64,000 nt of DNA from Lachnospiraceae bacterium UBA2864 (GTDB taxonomy: Bacteria > Bacillota > Clostridia > Lachnospirales > Lachnospiraceae): contig DEFA01000036.1 in assembly GCA_002350525.1 (NCBI GenBank), positions 1-64,000 on the forward strand. Direction: 5' to 3'. This document shows positions 1-6,504 of this stretch, one piece after another. The position numbers were made by a program, and so were the translations under genes. The notes below the pieces were generated by a model that had not been told where the DNA came from, made no database searches, and saw only the letters and a list, made by a program, of their open reading frames with translations. Within the stretch, counting starts at the first letter, position 1. Each line of letters starts with the position of its first letter.

Positions 1-327
1 AAAGTGGTGGGAGTATGTCACACGTGTTCAGCATCAGTACTTGCTGCATTTGCTGATAAGATAGGAATAAGTGAGCCTGAGGCAAAGGCAATAGCGTCTC
101 CATTTGCCTGTGGAAGAATGGGAAAGTGTGGGGCGGTTCTTTCAGCAGAATACGTACTTGAGCAGTTATATAAGGAGAACGCTTCGGAGAAGATTGAAGA
201 GTTTGAAGAGAAGTTCAAGGCGGCAGATAAGGGATCCGTTATGTGCTCTGATCTGCGCGGAAAGGTTGAAGGATCCTGCAGAGCGTGTGTAAGAGATGCG
301 GCGAAGATATTGGAAGAAATGGTGTAG
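1..327 (+). CDS. C_GCAxxG_C_C family redox protein, 5' end missing
   Basis: The reading frame is open from the first base, so the true start lies upstream; 108 codons are visible. The fragment has CHTC near its start, the segment FACGRMGKCGAVLSAEYV, and near the C-terminus CSDLRG followed by CRACVRDAAKILEEM. This spacing of cysteines and glycines matches the C_GCAxxG_C_C family (PF09719), small proteins thought to be redox-active or metal-binding. No substrate can be read from the sequence. It ends 44 bases before an iron-dependent alcohol dehydrogenase and may be cotranscribed with it, which fits a redox role, but the pairing is inference. Family assignment is fairly secure; exact function is unknown. 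Confidence 0.75.
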   Translation, partial: KVVGVCHTCSASVLAAFADKIGISEPEAKAIASPFACGRMGKCGAVLSAEYVLEQLYKENASEKIEEFEEKFKAADKGSVMCSDLRGKVEGSCRACVRDAAKILEEMV

Positions 328-371
328 GTTTCAATGTTGTGTTACAAAAAATATATAAGGAGGTATTAAGA

Positions 372-1517
372 ATGGGCGTTAACAGGTTTGTATTAAATGG
401 AATTTCTTATCATGGACATGGTGCTATAAACGAGATTCCGGGGATAGTAAAGTCAAAGGGGTTCAAGAAGGCGTTTGTTGCATCTGACCCTGATCTTATC
501 AGATTTGGTGTTACGGCAAAGGTTACTGACTTATTGGAACAAAATGGTATTGAGTATGAGATTTTTTCGGATATTAAGCCAAATCCGACTATTGAAAATG
601 TGCAGAAGGGTGTTGAAGCCTATAATGCATCCGGAGCGGATTTTATGATTACAATCGGCGGCGGTTCATCTATGGATACAGGAAAGGGAATCGGAATTAT
701 TGTTAATAATCCTGAGTACGCAGATGTTCGTTCTCTTGAGGGCGTAGCTCCTACAAAAAATCGTACCGTATTCACTATTGCTGTGCCTACAACAGGCGGA
801 ACAGGTGCTGAGTCAACGATCAATTATGTTATAACTGATGTTGAGAAGAAACGTAAGTTTGTTTGTGTGGATCCTAATGATATTCCTGATGTAGCGGTTG
901 TTGATCCTGATATGATGTCGACTATGCCGAAGTCTCTTTCTGCAGCGACAGGAATGGATGCTCTTACACATGCTATTGAAGGATATACTACAGCTGCAGC
1001 CTGGGAGCTTTCTGACTGTCTTAATCTTGAGGCTATAAAGCTTATTGCAGCGAATCTCAGAAAAGCAGTTGATAATGATCCTGAAGGCCGAGAGGGAATG
1101 GCACTTGCTCAGTATGTTACAGCTATGGCTTATTCAAATGTAGGCCTTGGTATAGCTCATTCTATGGCACATACTCTTGGTGCGGTCTATGATACACCAC
1201 ACGGCGTTGCTTGTGCTATGATGCTTCCGATTGTTATGGAATTCAATGCTGAATCAACCGGTGAAAAATTTAAATATATTGCAGAGGCATTTGGTATTGA
1301 TACGCAAGGTATGGATCAGGCAGCTTATCGTAAGGCAGCAATAGATGCTGTAAGACAGTTGTCAATTGATGTAGGAATACCTACAAAGCTTGATAAGCTG
1401 AAAGAAGAAGATCTTGATTTCTTATGCGAGTCTGCTGCTGCAGATGCATGTGCACCGGGAAATCCGAGACATGCAAGTCTGGAAGAATTCAGAGAAATGT
1501 TTAAGAAACTCATGTGA
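372..1517 (+). CDS. fucO: iron-containing alcohol dehydrogenase (lactaldehyde reductase type)
   Basis: A 381-residue group III alcohol dehydrogenase, a cytoplasmic NAD(H)-dependent enzyme that interconverts alcohols and aldehydes. The start at 372 is chosen because AAGGAGG (357-363) lies 8 bases upstream; a longer frame reaching back to 285 overlaps the previous gene and has no such site. GGGSSMD around residues 96-102 is the nucleotide-binding loop. The metal ligands D196 and H200 (in GMDALTHAIEGY), H263 and H277 (in TPHG) fall at the same numbers as in E. coli FucO, and the length (382 in E. coli) agrees. That supports a lactaldehyde or 1,2-propanediol type, but 1,3-propanediol or butanol dehydrogenases are close relatives and the substrate is not certain. 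Confidence 0.85.
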   Translation: MGVNRFVLNGISYHGHGAINEIPGIVKSKGFKKAFVASDPDLIRFGVTAKVTDLLEQNGIEYEIFSDIKPNPTIENVQKGVEAYNASGADFMITIGGGSSMDTGKGIGIIVNNPEYADVRSLEGVAPTKNRTVFTIAVPTTGGTGAESTINYVITDVEKKRKFVCVDPNDIPDVAVVDPDMMSTMPKSLSAATGMDALTHAIEGYTTAAAWELSDCLNLEAIKLIAANLRKAVDNDPEGREGMALAQYVTAMAYSNVGLGIAHSMAHTLGAVYDTPHGVACAMMLPIVMEFNAESTGEKFKYIAEAFGIDTQGMDQAAYRKAAIDAVRQLSIDVGIPTKLDKLKEEDLDFLCESAAADACAPGNPRHASLEEFREMFKKLM

Positions 1518-1561
1518 TTGTCAAGTCATAATAATTATTTATGGATTTTTTGTTGAAAATC

Positions 1562-1595
1562 AAAGGGACCTGTCGATTATTCGACAGGTCCCTTT
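1562..1595. terminator. bidirectional intrinsic terminator
   Basis: A 15-bp perfect stem (AAAGGGACCTGTCGA and its complement) closes a 4-base TTAT loop, with T-rich sequence on the + side and A-rich sequence on the other. It sits between the convergent ends of the alcohol dehydrogenase gene and the lipoprotein gene and can serve both. Confidence 0.85.
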
Positions 1596-1606
1596 GCTGT
1601 GAGATG

Positions 1607-2467
1607 TCACTTCTGTAACTCTTTAAGCATTGAATCTTTATCCATGTAGTTGATCTCATTAAGCGGAGTGCCGGATTGATTCTGAGTGAGAGAGTTTAGC
1701 TTGTTGTTATACTCATCTTCAGATATTTCTTCGGTTCCCCAATTCCAGGTTCCCTTTGACCAATCGCTTGGATCTTCAGGATCAGGTTCACAATAACCGC
1801 CTTCCTTATATTCAATCTTTCCGTTTTCAAATGCATAGATGGTAGCACCGGGTGCACCTGTAGGAGCACTGTTGGAAAGATCATAGATGATTGATGTTCC
1901 GGGGATATAGTAAGCAGTTCCTCTATATCCACCGGCAGAAGCAACACCATCTGCGATATCGCTGATAGACAGTCCGTTTCCGGTATTATCAACTATTGCA
2001 TAGTGCTGCATTCCACCGTCAGGTCTATCTTCACTTACGCAGGTAGCTATAAGTTCAGGTGTTCCGTCTCCGTCAAAATCTACCAGCTGGAAGCTGTCCC
2101 ACTTGAAATCTGAAGACTGCACAGGACCGTTAATTTCCCAACTGTAGGAAGAAGGGTCTGATACGAAATTGTAAAAATCACTTGCCGGTGCAGGGGCATT
2201 GTCAGCAGCTTCGGAAGAGTTATCATCTTTACTTTCGGTTTTTTCTTCTTCGGTCTTAGCCTCTGTTGTGGCCTCGGTTTTTTCTTCCTCAGTCCCAGCT
2301 TCTGTAGCGGTTTCAGTAACTTCTTCGGCCTTTTCTTCCTCAGTTCTAGCTTCTGTAGCGGCTTCTGTTTTTACTTCTGTCTCAGTGTTTTTTTCTTCAC
2401 CACAGCCTGTAAGTGCAGCAACCATACAAATACTTAATCCACATACTGTTAAAAAGTTCTTTCTCAT
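1607..2467 (-). CDS. predicted lipoprotein with Thr/Glu-rich linker
   Basis: A 286-residue predicted surface lipoprotein. The N-terminus MRKNFLTVCGLSICMV is a type II signal peptide ending in the lipobox LTGC, so the mature protein should be lipid-anchored at the cysteine. A low-complexity stretch of about 55 residues follows, built from repeats such as TEAATEARTEEEKAEE and TEAKTEEEK, probably a flexible spacer. The globular part contains FQLVDFDGDGTPELIA, a calcium-binding-like or FG-GAP-like loop seen in many secreted proteins. The start at 2467 has GAGGA just upstream; the 12-codon longer frame has none. A TATAAT lies at 2522-2527 on this strand without a convincing -35. I do not recognise a specific family. 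Confidence 0.7.
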   Translation of the reverse strand: MRKNFLTVCGLSICMVAALTGCGEEKNTETEVKTEAATEARTEEEKAEEVTETATEAGTEEEKTEATTEAKTEEEKTESKDDNSSEAADNAPAPASDFYNFVSDPSSYSWEINGPVQSSDFKWDSFQLVDFDGDGTPELIATCVSEDRPDGGMQHYAIVDNTGNGLSISDIADGVASAGGYRGTAYYIPGTSIIYDLSNSAPTGAPGATIYAFENGKIEYKEGGYCEPDPEDPSDWSKGTWNWGTEEISEDEYNNKLNSLTQNQSGTPLNEINYMDKDSMLKELQK

Positions 2468-2643
2468 AAATTTTCCTCTTTTCCAAATAATTTTCCTCAA
2501 CACATTTTCTGTGATGAGCTTATTATAATCCCAGATTGTAACATAGATGTAAAAGAATTTATTTATATTTGTAAATTTATATTGTTACGGGTATAGATTA
2601 TTAAAGCGTATGCGATTCCTCTGCCGTTTTCCGAAATATACCG

Positions 2644-2672
2644 TTGACAACGTTCGTTAACTGGTATAAAAT
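2644..2672 (+). promoter_or_regulatory. sigma-A-type promoter of the riboswitch transcript
   Basis: TTGACA (2644-2649) is followed after 17 bases by TAAAAT (2667-2672); TATAAA at 2665-2670 is an alternative with 15-base spacing. A start near 2679 would put the whole riboswitch in the transcript. Confidence 0.7.
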
Positions 2673-2689
2673 TTTATTGTCAGAAATGT

Positions 2690-2770
2690 GAATAATAGGC
2701 AAAACAGAAGAAATTCTGTGACGCAAAGCTAGAGGACCTAAGAAGATATTTATGGTAGCCAGTTGCAGTA
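2690..2770 (+). promoter_or_regulatory. cyclic di-GMP-I (GEMM-I) riboswitch aptamer
   Basis: The conserved blocks of the GEMM-I class appear in order: GGCAA (2698-2702), a hairpin ACAGAA-GAAA-TTCTGT with a GAAA tetraloop, the invariant GACGCAAAGC joint (2720-2729), and a second hairpin ending in GGTAGCCAGTTGC. The second hairpin contains CCTAAG (2737-2742) and TATGG (2751-2755), the two halves of the classic 11-nt GAAA-tetraloop receptor, as expected for the docking of the two helices. TTGC (2763-2766) can pair with GCAA at the 5' side to close P1. A promoter precedes it and an intrinsic terminator follows, so it probably controls readthrough into the genes at 2852 and 3064. Whether ligand turns expression on or off cannot be read from the sequence. 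Confidence 0.9.
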
Positions 2771-2780
2771 TATGGGTATT

Positions 2781-2823
2781 AAAGCATCCGAATAGGTTTA
2801 GTAAGCTGTTCAGATGCTTTTTT
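2781..2823 (+). terminator. riboswitch expression-platform terminator
   Basis: AAAGCATC (2781-2788) pairs with GATGCTTT (2813-2820) and runs into six T residues (2818-2823). It lies 10 bases after the aptamer and 29 bases before the next start codon, the usual place for a transcriptional riboswitch platform. Confidence 0.8.
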
Positions 2824-2851
2824 GATGAAATATTAGGAAGAAGGATAACCT

Positions 2852-3058
2852 ATGGAAGGATACAAAACAATTGCGGAATTATCGAAAGAATGGAATCTTA
2901 CTGTAAGAAGAATTCAGAAACTGTGCTCTGAAGGAAAACTTCCGGGTGCAAAAAAAATAGGTACAATCTGGGCAGTTCCGGAGGGAGTAGAAAGACCGAT
3001 AGATGCAAGAGTTAAGACCGGACAGTATAGGAACTGGAGAAAAAGGAAGGAAAAGTAG
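2852..3058 (+). CDS. small helix-turn-helix DNA-binding protein
   Basis: A 68-residue basic protein. Residues about 4-45 (YKTIAELSKEWNLTVRRIQ and KLPGAKKIGTIWAVP) form the winged-helix pattern of MerR/excisionase-like HTH_17 proteins: one helix for sensing the groove, a recognition helix and a short wing ending in WAVP. The C-terminus is very basic (NWRKRKEK). AGGAAGAAGG precedes the start. It is the first gene behind the c-di-GMP riboswitch, so its production probably follows c-di-GMP level; that is inference. There is no integrase or phage gene nearby, so an excisionase role is unlikely. Its target is unknown. Confidence 0.7.
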   Translation: MEGYKTIAELSKEWNLTVRRIQKLCSEGKLPGAKKIGTIWAVPEGVERPIDARVKTGQYRNWRKRKEK

Positions 3059-3063
3059 AAGTA

Positions 3064-3714
3064 ATGTTCGAAATTGAGACGGGTGGAATTACATATATTG
3101 AGCCTGTTCCGGGAGCTACAAGTGAGTGGTATTTTGGTATTGATTATGATCATGGGGATCTTTTTGAAGCAGAGGAACTGTTTCGGGATGGCCATATCAT
3201 AAAGGGAAGGAAGCTATGTCTGGTTCATTATCCCGATGGAAAGGTTTTCTTTCCGGTTCCGAAAACGGAAGGACATTATAGTGAAAGACCGGTATTCTTC
3301 AAGAATGGTATATATATAATCGATGTTGATTTTACTAATGAATTGATCAGGATTATAAGATTTGATTGTTGTGATTTTATAGTGAGAATTCATGTTGAAC
3401 TTCCGCTTTCAATTGTAAAAGATTGTTATAATTTGCAACTGCATATAGCACCGCTCACATTATCCAGACAATTCGGAAACGAATTAGAGATAATATGGCC
3501 GGAGAAGATCAGCATTTCGATGGAGGATCATGATTCGTTTTTTTTGAGGGACGGAGACAGGTTGTTCTTTAACAGGTGGCATGAAGAAGGCGAAGGAGCA
3601 GATTATAAGTATTGGGAAGAGACAGTCATTAAAGATATTAACGGATATTTTATTGAAACGATTCCCGGAGATGTAATTCTGATGCAAAATGGGGAAATCT
3701 GGAATTTGAAATGA
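3064..3714 (+). CDS. uncharacterised protein in the c-di-GMP-controlled operon
   Basis: A 216-residue protein with no signal peptide and no clear membrane segment, rich in aromatic and acidic residues and in predicted beta strands (EWYFGIDYDHGDLFEAEELF, YPDGKVFFPVP, DGDRLFFNRWHEEGEG). I do not recognise a family or any catalytic motif. It starts 5 bases after the HTH gene, so the two are almost certainly cotranscribed and both would depend on the upstream c-di-GMP riboswitch. The cytosolic location and the pairing with a DNA-binding protein are the only hints to function. Start codon choice is supported only by a modest GGAAGGAAAAG upstream. Confidence 0.6.
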   Translation: MFEIETGGITYIEPVPGATSEWYFGIDYDHGDLFEAEELFRDGHIIKGRKLCLVHYPDGKVFFPVPKTEGHYSERPVFFKNGIYIIDVDFTNELIRIIRFDCCDFIVRIHVELPLSIVKDCYNLQLHIAPLTLSRQFGNELEIIWPEKISISMEDHDSFFLRDGDRLFFNRWHEEGEGADYKYWEETVIKDINGYFIETIPGDVILMQNGEIWNLK

Positions 3715-3841
3715 TATTAAAGGATTATTTAAGGCAGAAGAAGAAAATCTGACAGCTTTTAACATAGAGACAGCAGTTCTCGCAATAGGAAATCTGATGA
3801 CGGTGGGTTATTATATAAGAGAACAGAAGAGAGTTATATAA
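3710..3841 (+). pseudogene. coding-like remnant without a start codon
   Basis: A 43-codon open stretch overlaps the end of the preceding gene and ends at TAA 3839-3841. Its translation includes GLFKAEEENLTAFNIETAVL and NLMTVGYYIREQKRVI, which has a protein-like composition unlike the surrounding non-coding DNA. No start codon with a ribosome-binding site is available, and the frame opens with a stop at 3707-3709. It may be the tail of a decayed gene or, less likely, be reached by frameshifting from the gene at 3064. Weak evidence only. Confidence 0.3.
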
Positions 3842-3887
3842 AACGCCTTAATTAATCATTTTGTTTACTACCAACAATCATGTCTTA

Positions 3888-3941
3888 TGAGCCGTTTTGA
3901 ATAGGATTTCGGCTCAGAAGAAAGATAGGAGAACTTCTCCT
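3888..3941 (+). ncRNA. candidate structured RNA or leader, two stems
   Basis: This is part of a gap of about 390 bases without an intact gene. TGAGCCG (3888-3894) pairs with CGGCTCA (3910-3916), and AGGAG (3927-3931) pairs with CTCCT (3937-3941). A strong terminator follows 9 bases later. Stem, stem, terminator is the layout of a small RNA, but I match it to no known family and see no clear promoter close upstream. Confidence 0.3.
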
Positions 3942-3950
3942 GTAACCCTC

Positions 3951-3979
3951 AAGCCCTCTTGACCCGAGAGGGCTTTTTT
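3951..3979 (+). terminator. intrinsic terminator
   Basis: AAGCCCTCT and AGAGGGCTT form a 9-bp stem with a 7-base loop, followed by a run of T residues. It ends transcription arriving from the riboswitch operon or from a possible small RNA at 3888. Confidence 0.85.
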
Positions 3980-4018
3980 CGTGCCTCGCATTCTGCTAAT
4001 TTCATAACCTCACAAATG

Positions 4019-4027
4019 TGATATAAT
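4019..4027 (+). promoter_or_regulatory. extended -10 promoter
   Basis: TGATATAAT is an extended -10 element (TGnTATAAT). No good -35 is visible, as is common for extended -10 promoters. A second TATAAT sits at 4041-4046. Either could drive the phosphoesterase gene at 4112. Confidence 0.5.
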
Positions 4028-4111
4028 GTGTTCTTGATTGTATAATATGTGTAGTATAGTGCAGGAGCAGAAATACAGGTTTACAAGAGTTTTGATTTAG
4101 GAGTATTGAAT

Positions 4112-4840
4112 ATGGCGAAAATACTTTTTCTGGCAGATTTACACGGAAATATGGTAGCAACAGAGGCAATGGATAAAGAGATAAAGAAGATACAGCCGGA
4201 TGATATATGGTTCCTTGGCGATGCTGCGGGAAAAGGACCGGAAGGACATAAAACAGTGGATTGGGTCAGAAAGAATTGTAAGCATTTCATATCCGGGAAC
4301 TGGGATGTGGAGTTGGTAGAAGCCTCAAGGTCAGATGATCCGAATCCGTATATAAAGGAATTTTATTGGAAACAACTTGGGAAGGAACGCCTTGACTGGC
4401 TGGATTCCATACCGAATGAAGATGAGGTTACGATCAGCGGGATCAACTTCAGACTCTTTCATGGAAGACCTGTAGATAAGAATTATCATACATATCTGTC
4501 TATGGATGAGTATAGAACGGGATTCACCGATACGAAGGGAAAGCTTCATGGAGGATTTATCAGTGCAGACTGTCATACTCCTTATATTCGTGAAATGGAC
4601 CTCGGATATGCGATAAATACCGGAAGTGTCGGAAATTCACTTGGAGTGCCTCGCTGTCATGCATTGATTATAGAAGGTGAATTGGGAGCTGAAGAGTTAT
4701 CGCCTATCAGTTTCAATATATTGAGTATTCCATATGATAACGAGCGTGCGGTTGAAGTGGTAGATGAGTATCCTGATATGCCGGATAAGGAAGCTTATAA
4801 GAGAGAGATTCTAACCGGTGTGTATAGAGGAATGAAGTAA
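4112..4840 (+). CDS. metallophosphoesterase, YfcE/MJ0936-like
   Basis: A 242-residue cytosolic calcineurin-like phosphoesterase. The dinuclear metal site motifs appear in order: D9 and H11 in DLHGN, GD in LGDAAGKG near residue 35, GNWD at 63-66 (the GNHD-type motif), H117 in LFHGRP and H155 in DCHTPY, with a final NTGSVG. This is the compact subfamily that acts on phosphodiesters or phosphoprotein substrates; the substrate here is unknown. ATG at 4112 is preferred over TTG at 4106 because TTTAGGAG ends 8 bases before it. The next gene, an SRAP protein, follows after 9 bases, so the two likely share a transcript. Confidence 0.85.
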   Translation: MAKILFLADLHGNMVATEAMDKEIKKIQPDDIWFLGDAAGKGPEGHKTVDWVRKNCKHFISGNWDVELVEASRSDDPNPYIKEFYWKQLGKERLDWLDSIPNEDEVTISGINFRLFHGRPVDKNYHTYLSMDEYRTGFTDTKGKLHGGFISADCHTPYIREMDLGYAINTGSVGNSLGVPRCHALIIEGELGAEELSPISFNILSIPYDNERAVEVVDEYPDMPDKEAYKREILTGVYRGMK

Positions 4841-4849
4841 GAGGTTTAT

Positions 4850-5473
4850 ATGTGTACGCGCTATTTTGTCAGGTCCCTTACGCCTGAGTTAAGGACTATC
4901 ATTGAAGAAGCAGAAGAATCTCCGCTGTCCTTACGATTTGCCATTAATATGAGTAAAGTTATGAAGACAGATGGCGAGATCCGCCCGACAGATGTGGCAC
5001 CGGTCATCGCACCGAGCCCTTTGGGGAGCAAAGCGGTTTATCCGATGCTTTGGGGATATTCGAGTCCTTACAAGGGTGGAAATATTATTCTGAATGCACG
5101 CACCGAGACAGCCTCTGAGAAGATAACCTTTAAAGAGGATTGGCAGCGGCATAGATGTATAATCCCGGCTTCATATTATTATGAATGGGAACATATTGTG
5201 TCGAATGACGGAAAGACGGTAACAGGGGACAGATACATTATTCAGCCCCTTGATTCTTCCGTGACATGGTTGTGCGGATTGTATCATATAGAAAATGGAT
5301 TTCCGACGTTTGTCGTCCTGACAAGGGAACCGGGAGAAGAGATTGCATTTATCCATAACAGGATGCCTCTTATACTACCTTATGATGCTATAGAAGAATG
5401 GATAAGTCCCGAAGGAAAACCGGAGAACGTTATAGAAAGAGCTCTCACTGAAATGGTTGCGGAGAAGGGGTAA
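4850..5473 (+). CDS. SRAP domain abasic-site DNA-protein crosslink protein (YedK/HMCES family)
   Basis: A 207-residue SOS response-associated peptidase family protein. Members use the amino group and thiol of Cys2, exposed after Met removal, to form a thiazolidine crosslink with abasic sites in single-stranded DNA. The gene encodes MCTRY at the N-terminus, so Cys2 is present. The other family signatures are NARTE at residue 82 onward, PASYYYEWEH, and HNRMP near residue 168 carrying the conserved histidine. Length is normal. It follows the phosphoesterase gene closely and is ended by a strong terminator. No LexA-type operator is obvious upstream. Family assignment is firm. Confidence 0.92.
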   Translation: MCTRYFVRSLTPELRTIIEEAEESPLSLRFAINMSKVMKTDGEIRPTDVAPVIAPSPLGSKAVYPMLWGYSSPYKGGNIILNARTETASEKITFKEDWQRHRCIIPASYYYEWEHIVSNDGKTVTGDRYIIQPLDSSVTWLCGLYHIENGFPTFVVLTREPGEEIAFIHNRMPLILPYDAIEEWISPEGKPENVIERALTEMVAEKG

Positions 5474-5517
5474 GAAGGCATTTTTTTTGCAAATGAATTG
5501 GAATATGCATATATGTA

Positions 5518-5558
5518 ACAGACGAGGTTACGATTCGTAACTTCGTCTGTTGTTTTTT
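5518..5558 (+). terminator. intrinsic terminator
   Basis: ACAGACGA with TCGTCTGT, and GTTACG with CGTAAC inside, form a long stem with a small internal mismatch and a 3-base loop, followed by TGTTTTTT. It ends the phosphoesterase-SRAP transcript. Confidence 0.85.
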
Positions 5559-5605
5559 ATATAGGTGTAGAAGTATAATCAGATTATCAGAGTCGACACT
5601 GATAA
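5550..5605 (+). promoter_or_regulatory. promoter and inverted repeat ahead of the Lrp-type gene
   Basis: TATAAT (5574-5579) has TTGTTT (5550-5555) 18 bases upstream, overlapping the tail of the previous terminator. Directly downstream, TTATCAG (5584-5590) and CTGATAA (5599-5605) form a 7-bp inverted repeat with an 8-base spacer at the expected transcription start. As Lrp/AsnC proteins often control themselves, this could be an autoregulatory operator. That role is inference. Confidence 0.5.
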
Positions 5606-5617
5606 CGGAGGATACTT

Positions 5618-6094
5618 ATGGATGATATGAATAAGGACATACTGGGGATTCTCAAGGAGAACGGACGGATGAGCTTCACCGAGATCGGTGACAGGCTCGG
5701 AATATCCAGAGTTGCGGTTATGAAGCGCGTTAAAAAGCTTGAGGAAGAGGGCGTGATCCGCGGATATAGAGCAATCATTCATCGTGATGATCGGGTTAAG
5801 ATGCTTCTTGAAATCTATACCGTTGATGACAAGTATGAAGATATTCTCGAATATCTTAATAGGACCGGCTGCGTAACGGAAATATATATAATGACCGGAG
5901 AAAACCATATTCACGCCACCGCGGTTGCAAATGACGTATCTGAATTAAAGTATCTGACCAAAATGGTGAGGAAGAAATATGCTGATAAGATAAGGCGGAT
6001 TGAAACTCACGGTGTAAAGGAAATCGTAAAAGATATTTTGGGAGGTGTCGAATATGATAGAACTGGACGAGAATGTAACAAAGGAGATGAATAA
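5618..6094 (+). CDS. Lrp/AsnC family transcriptional regulator
   Basis: A 158-residue regulator. Residues about 1-60 form the winged HTH typical of the family (ILKENGRMSFTEIGDRLGIS then RVAVMKRVKKLEEEGVIRGY). The rest is the RAM-like ligand-binding and oligomerisation domain, with the strand LLEIYTV and a hydrophobic core up to about residue 130. GGAGG lies 6 bases before the ATG. The 3' end overlaps the next gene by 41 bases, which implies translational coupling with a small alpha-CTD-like protein. An inverted repeat at 5584-5605 may be its own operator. The effector is unknown; amino acids are usual for the family. Confidence 0.85.
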   Translation: MDDMNKDILGILKENGRMSFTEIGDRLGISRVAVMKRVKKLEEEGVIRGYRAIIHRDDRVKMLLEIYTVDDKYEDILEYLNRTGCVTEIYIMTGENHIHATAVANDVSELKYLTKMVRKKYADKIRRIETHGVKEIVKDILGGVEYDRTGRECNKGDE

Positions 6095-6455
6095 GTACCT
6101 TGATGGTACAACCATAGAAGAGATAATCTATAATAACAGGAACATGTTTCATTTCCCGGCTGTATTTACAGGTACACAGCTGGATCAGGATATTGAGGTG
6201 CTTGACCTTGGAAACAGGGCATATAACTGCCTCAGAAGATCCGGTACCAACACACTCAGGGATCTTATCACGAAGAATAAGACAACCGAGGAAGAATCGA
6301 GTAAGAAGCAACTGAAAAGAAATAACAGGAACCTCGGAGTGAAAACGGCGGATGAGATACTTATAAAGCTCTTTTATTATTCTTTTCGAGTACAGCCTGA
6401 AAGTAAGAAAAAGGCCTATATGCAAAAGGTGATTGAATCGAATATTTCCGATTGA
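6054..6455 (+). CDS. small protein resembling a free RNA polymerase alpha C-terminal domain
   Basis: A 133-residue protein. Residues 46-72 (DIEVLDLGNRAYNCLRRSG and on) and 92-104 (RNLGVKTADEILI) match the helix-hairpin-helix alpha-CTD of RpoA, where the Gram-positive sequence reads IEELDLSVRSYNCLKRAG and NLG(K/R)KSLEEI. The residues that contact UP-element DNA in E. coli map here as R55 (R265), N58 (N268), C59 (C269), G95 (G296), K97 (K298) and T98 (S299). About ten extra charged residues sit between the two parts. There is no alpha N-terminal domain. The start at 6054 has GGGAGG 8 bases upstream, inside the Lrp-type gene, which it overlaps by 41 bases. A role in DNA binding or transcription control is inference. 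Confidence 0.65.
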   Translation: MIELDENVTKEMNKYLDGTTIEEIIYNNRNMFHFPAVFTGTQLDQDIEVLDLGNRAYNCLRRSGTNTLRDLITKNKTTEEESSKKQLKRNNRNLGVKTADEILIKLFYYSFRVQPESKKKAYMQKVIESNISD

Positions 6456-6504
6456 TTTTAATTGGATAATAATCGGGATTCTTGTAATGAGAGGATACTA
6501 ATAG

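Noticed and set aside
2199..2528. 109-codon Ser/Val-rich + strand frame
   Set aside because: It is the reverse of the Glu/Thr repeat linker of the lipoprotein and has no independent start signal.
2852..3058. Small HTH protein as a phage excisionase
   Set aside because: No integrase, attachment site or phage gene is near, and it lies behind a riboswitch in an operon with an unrelated gene.
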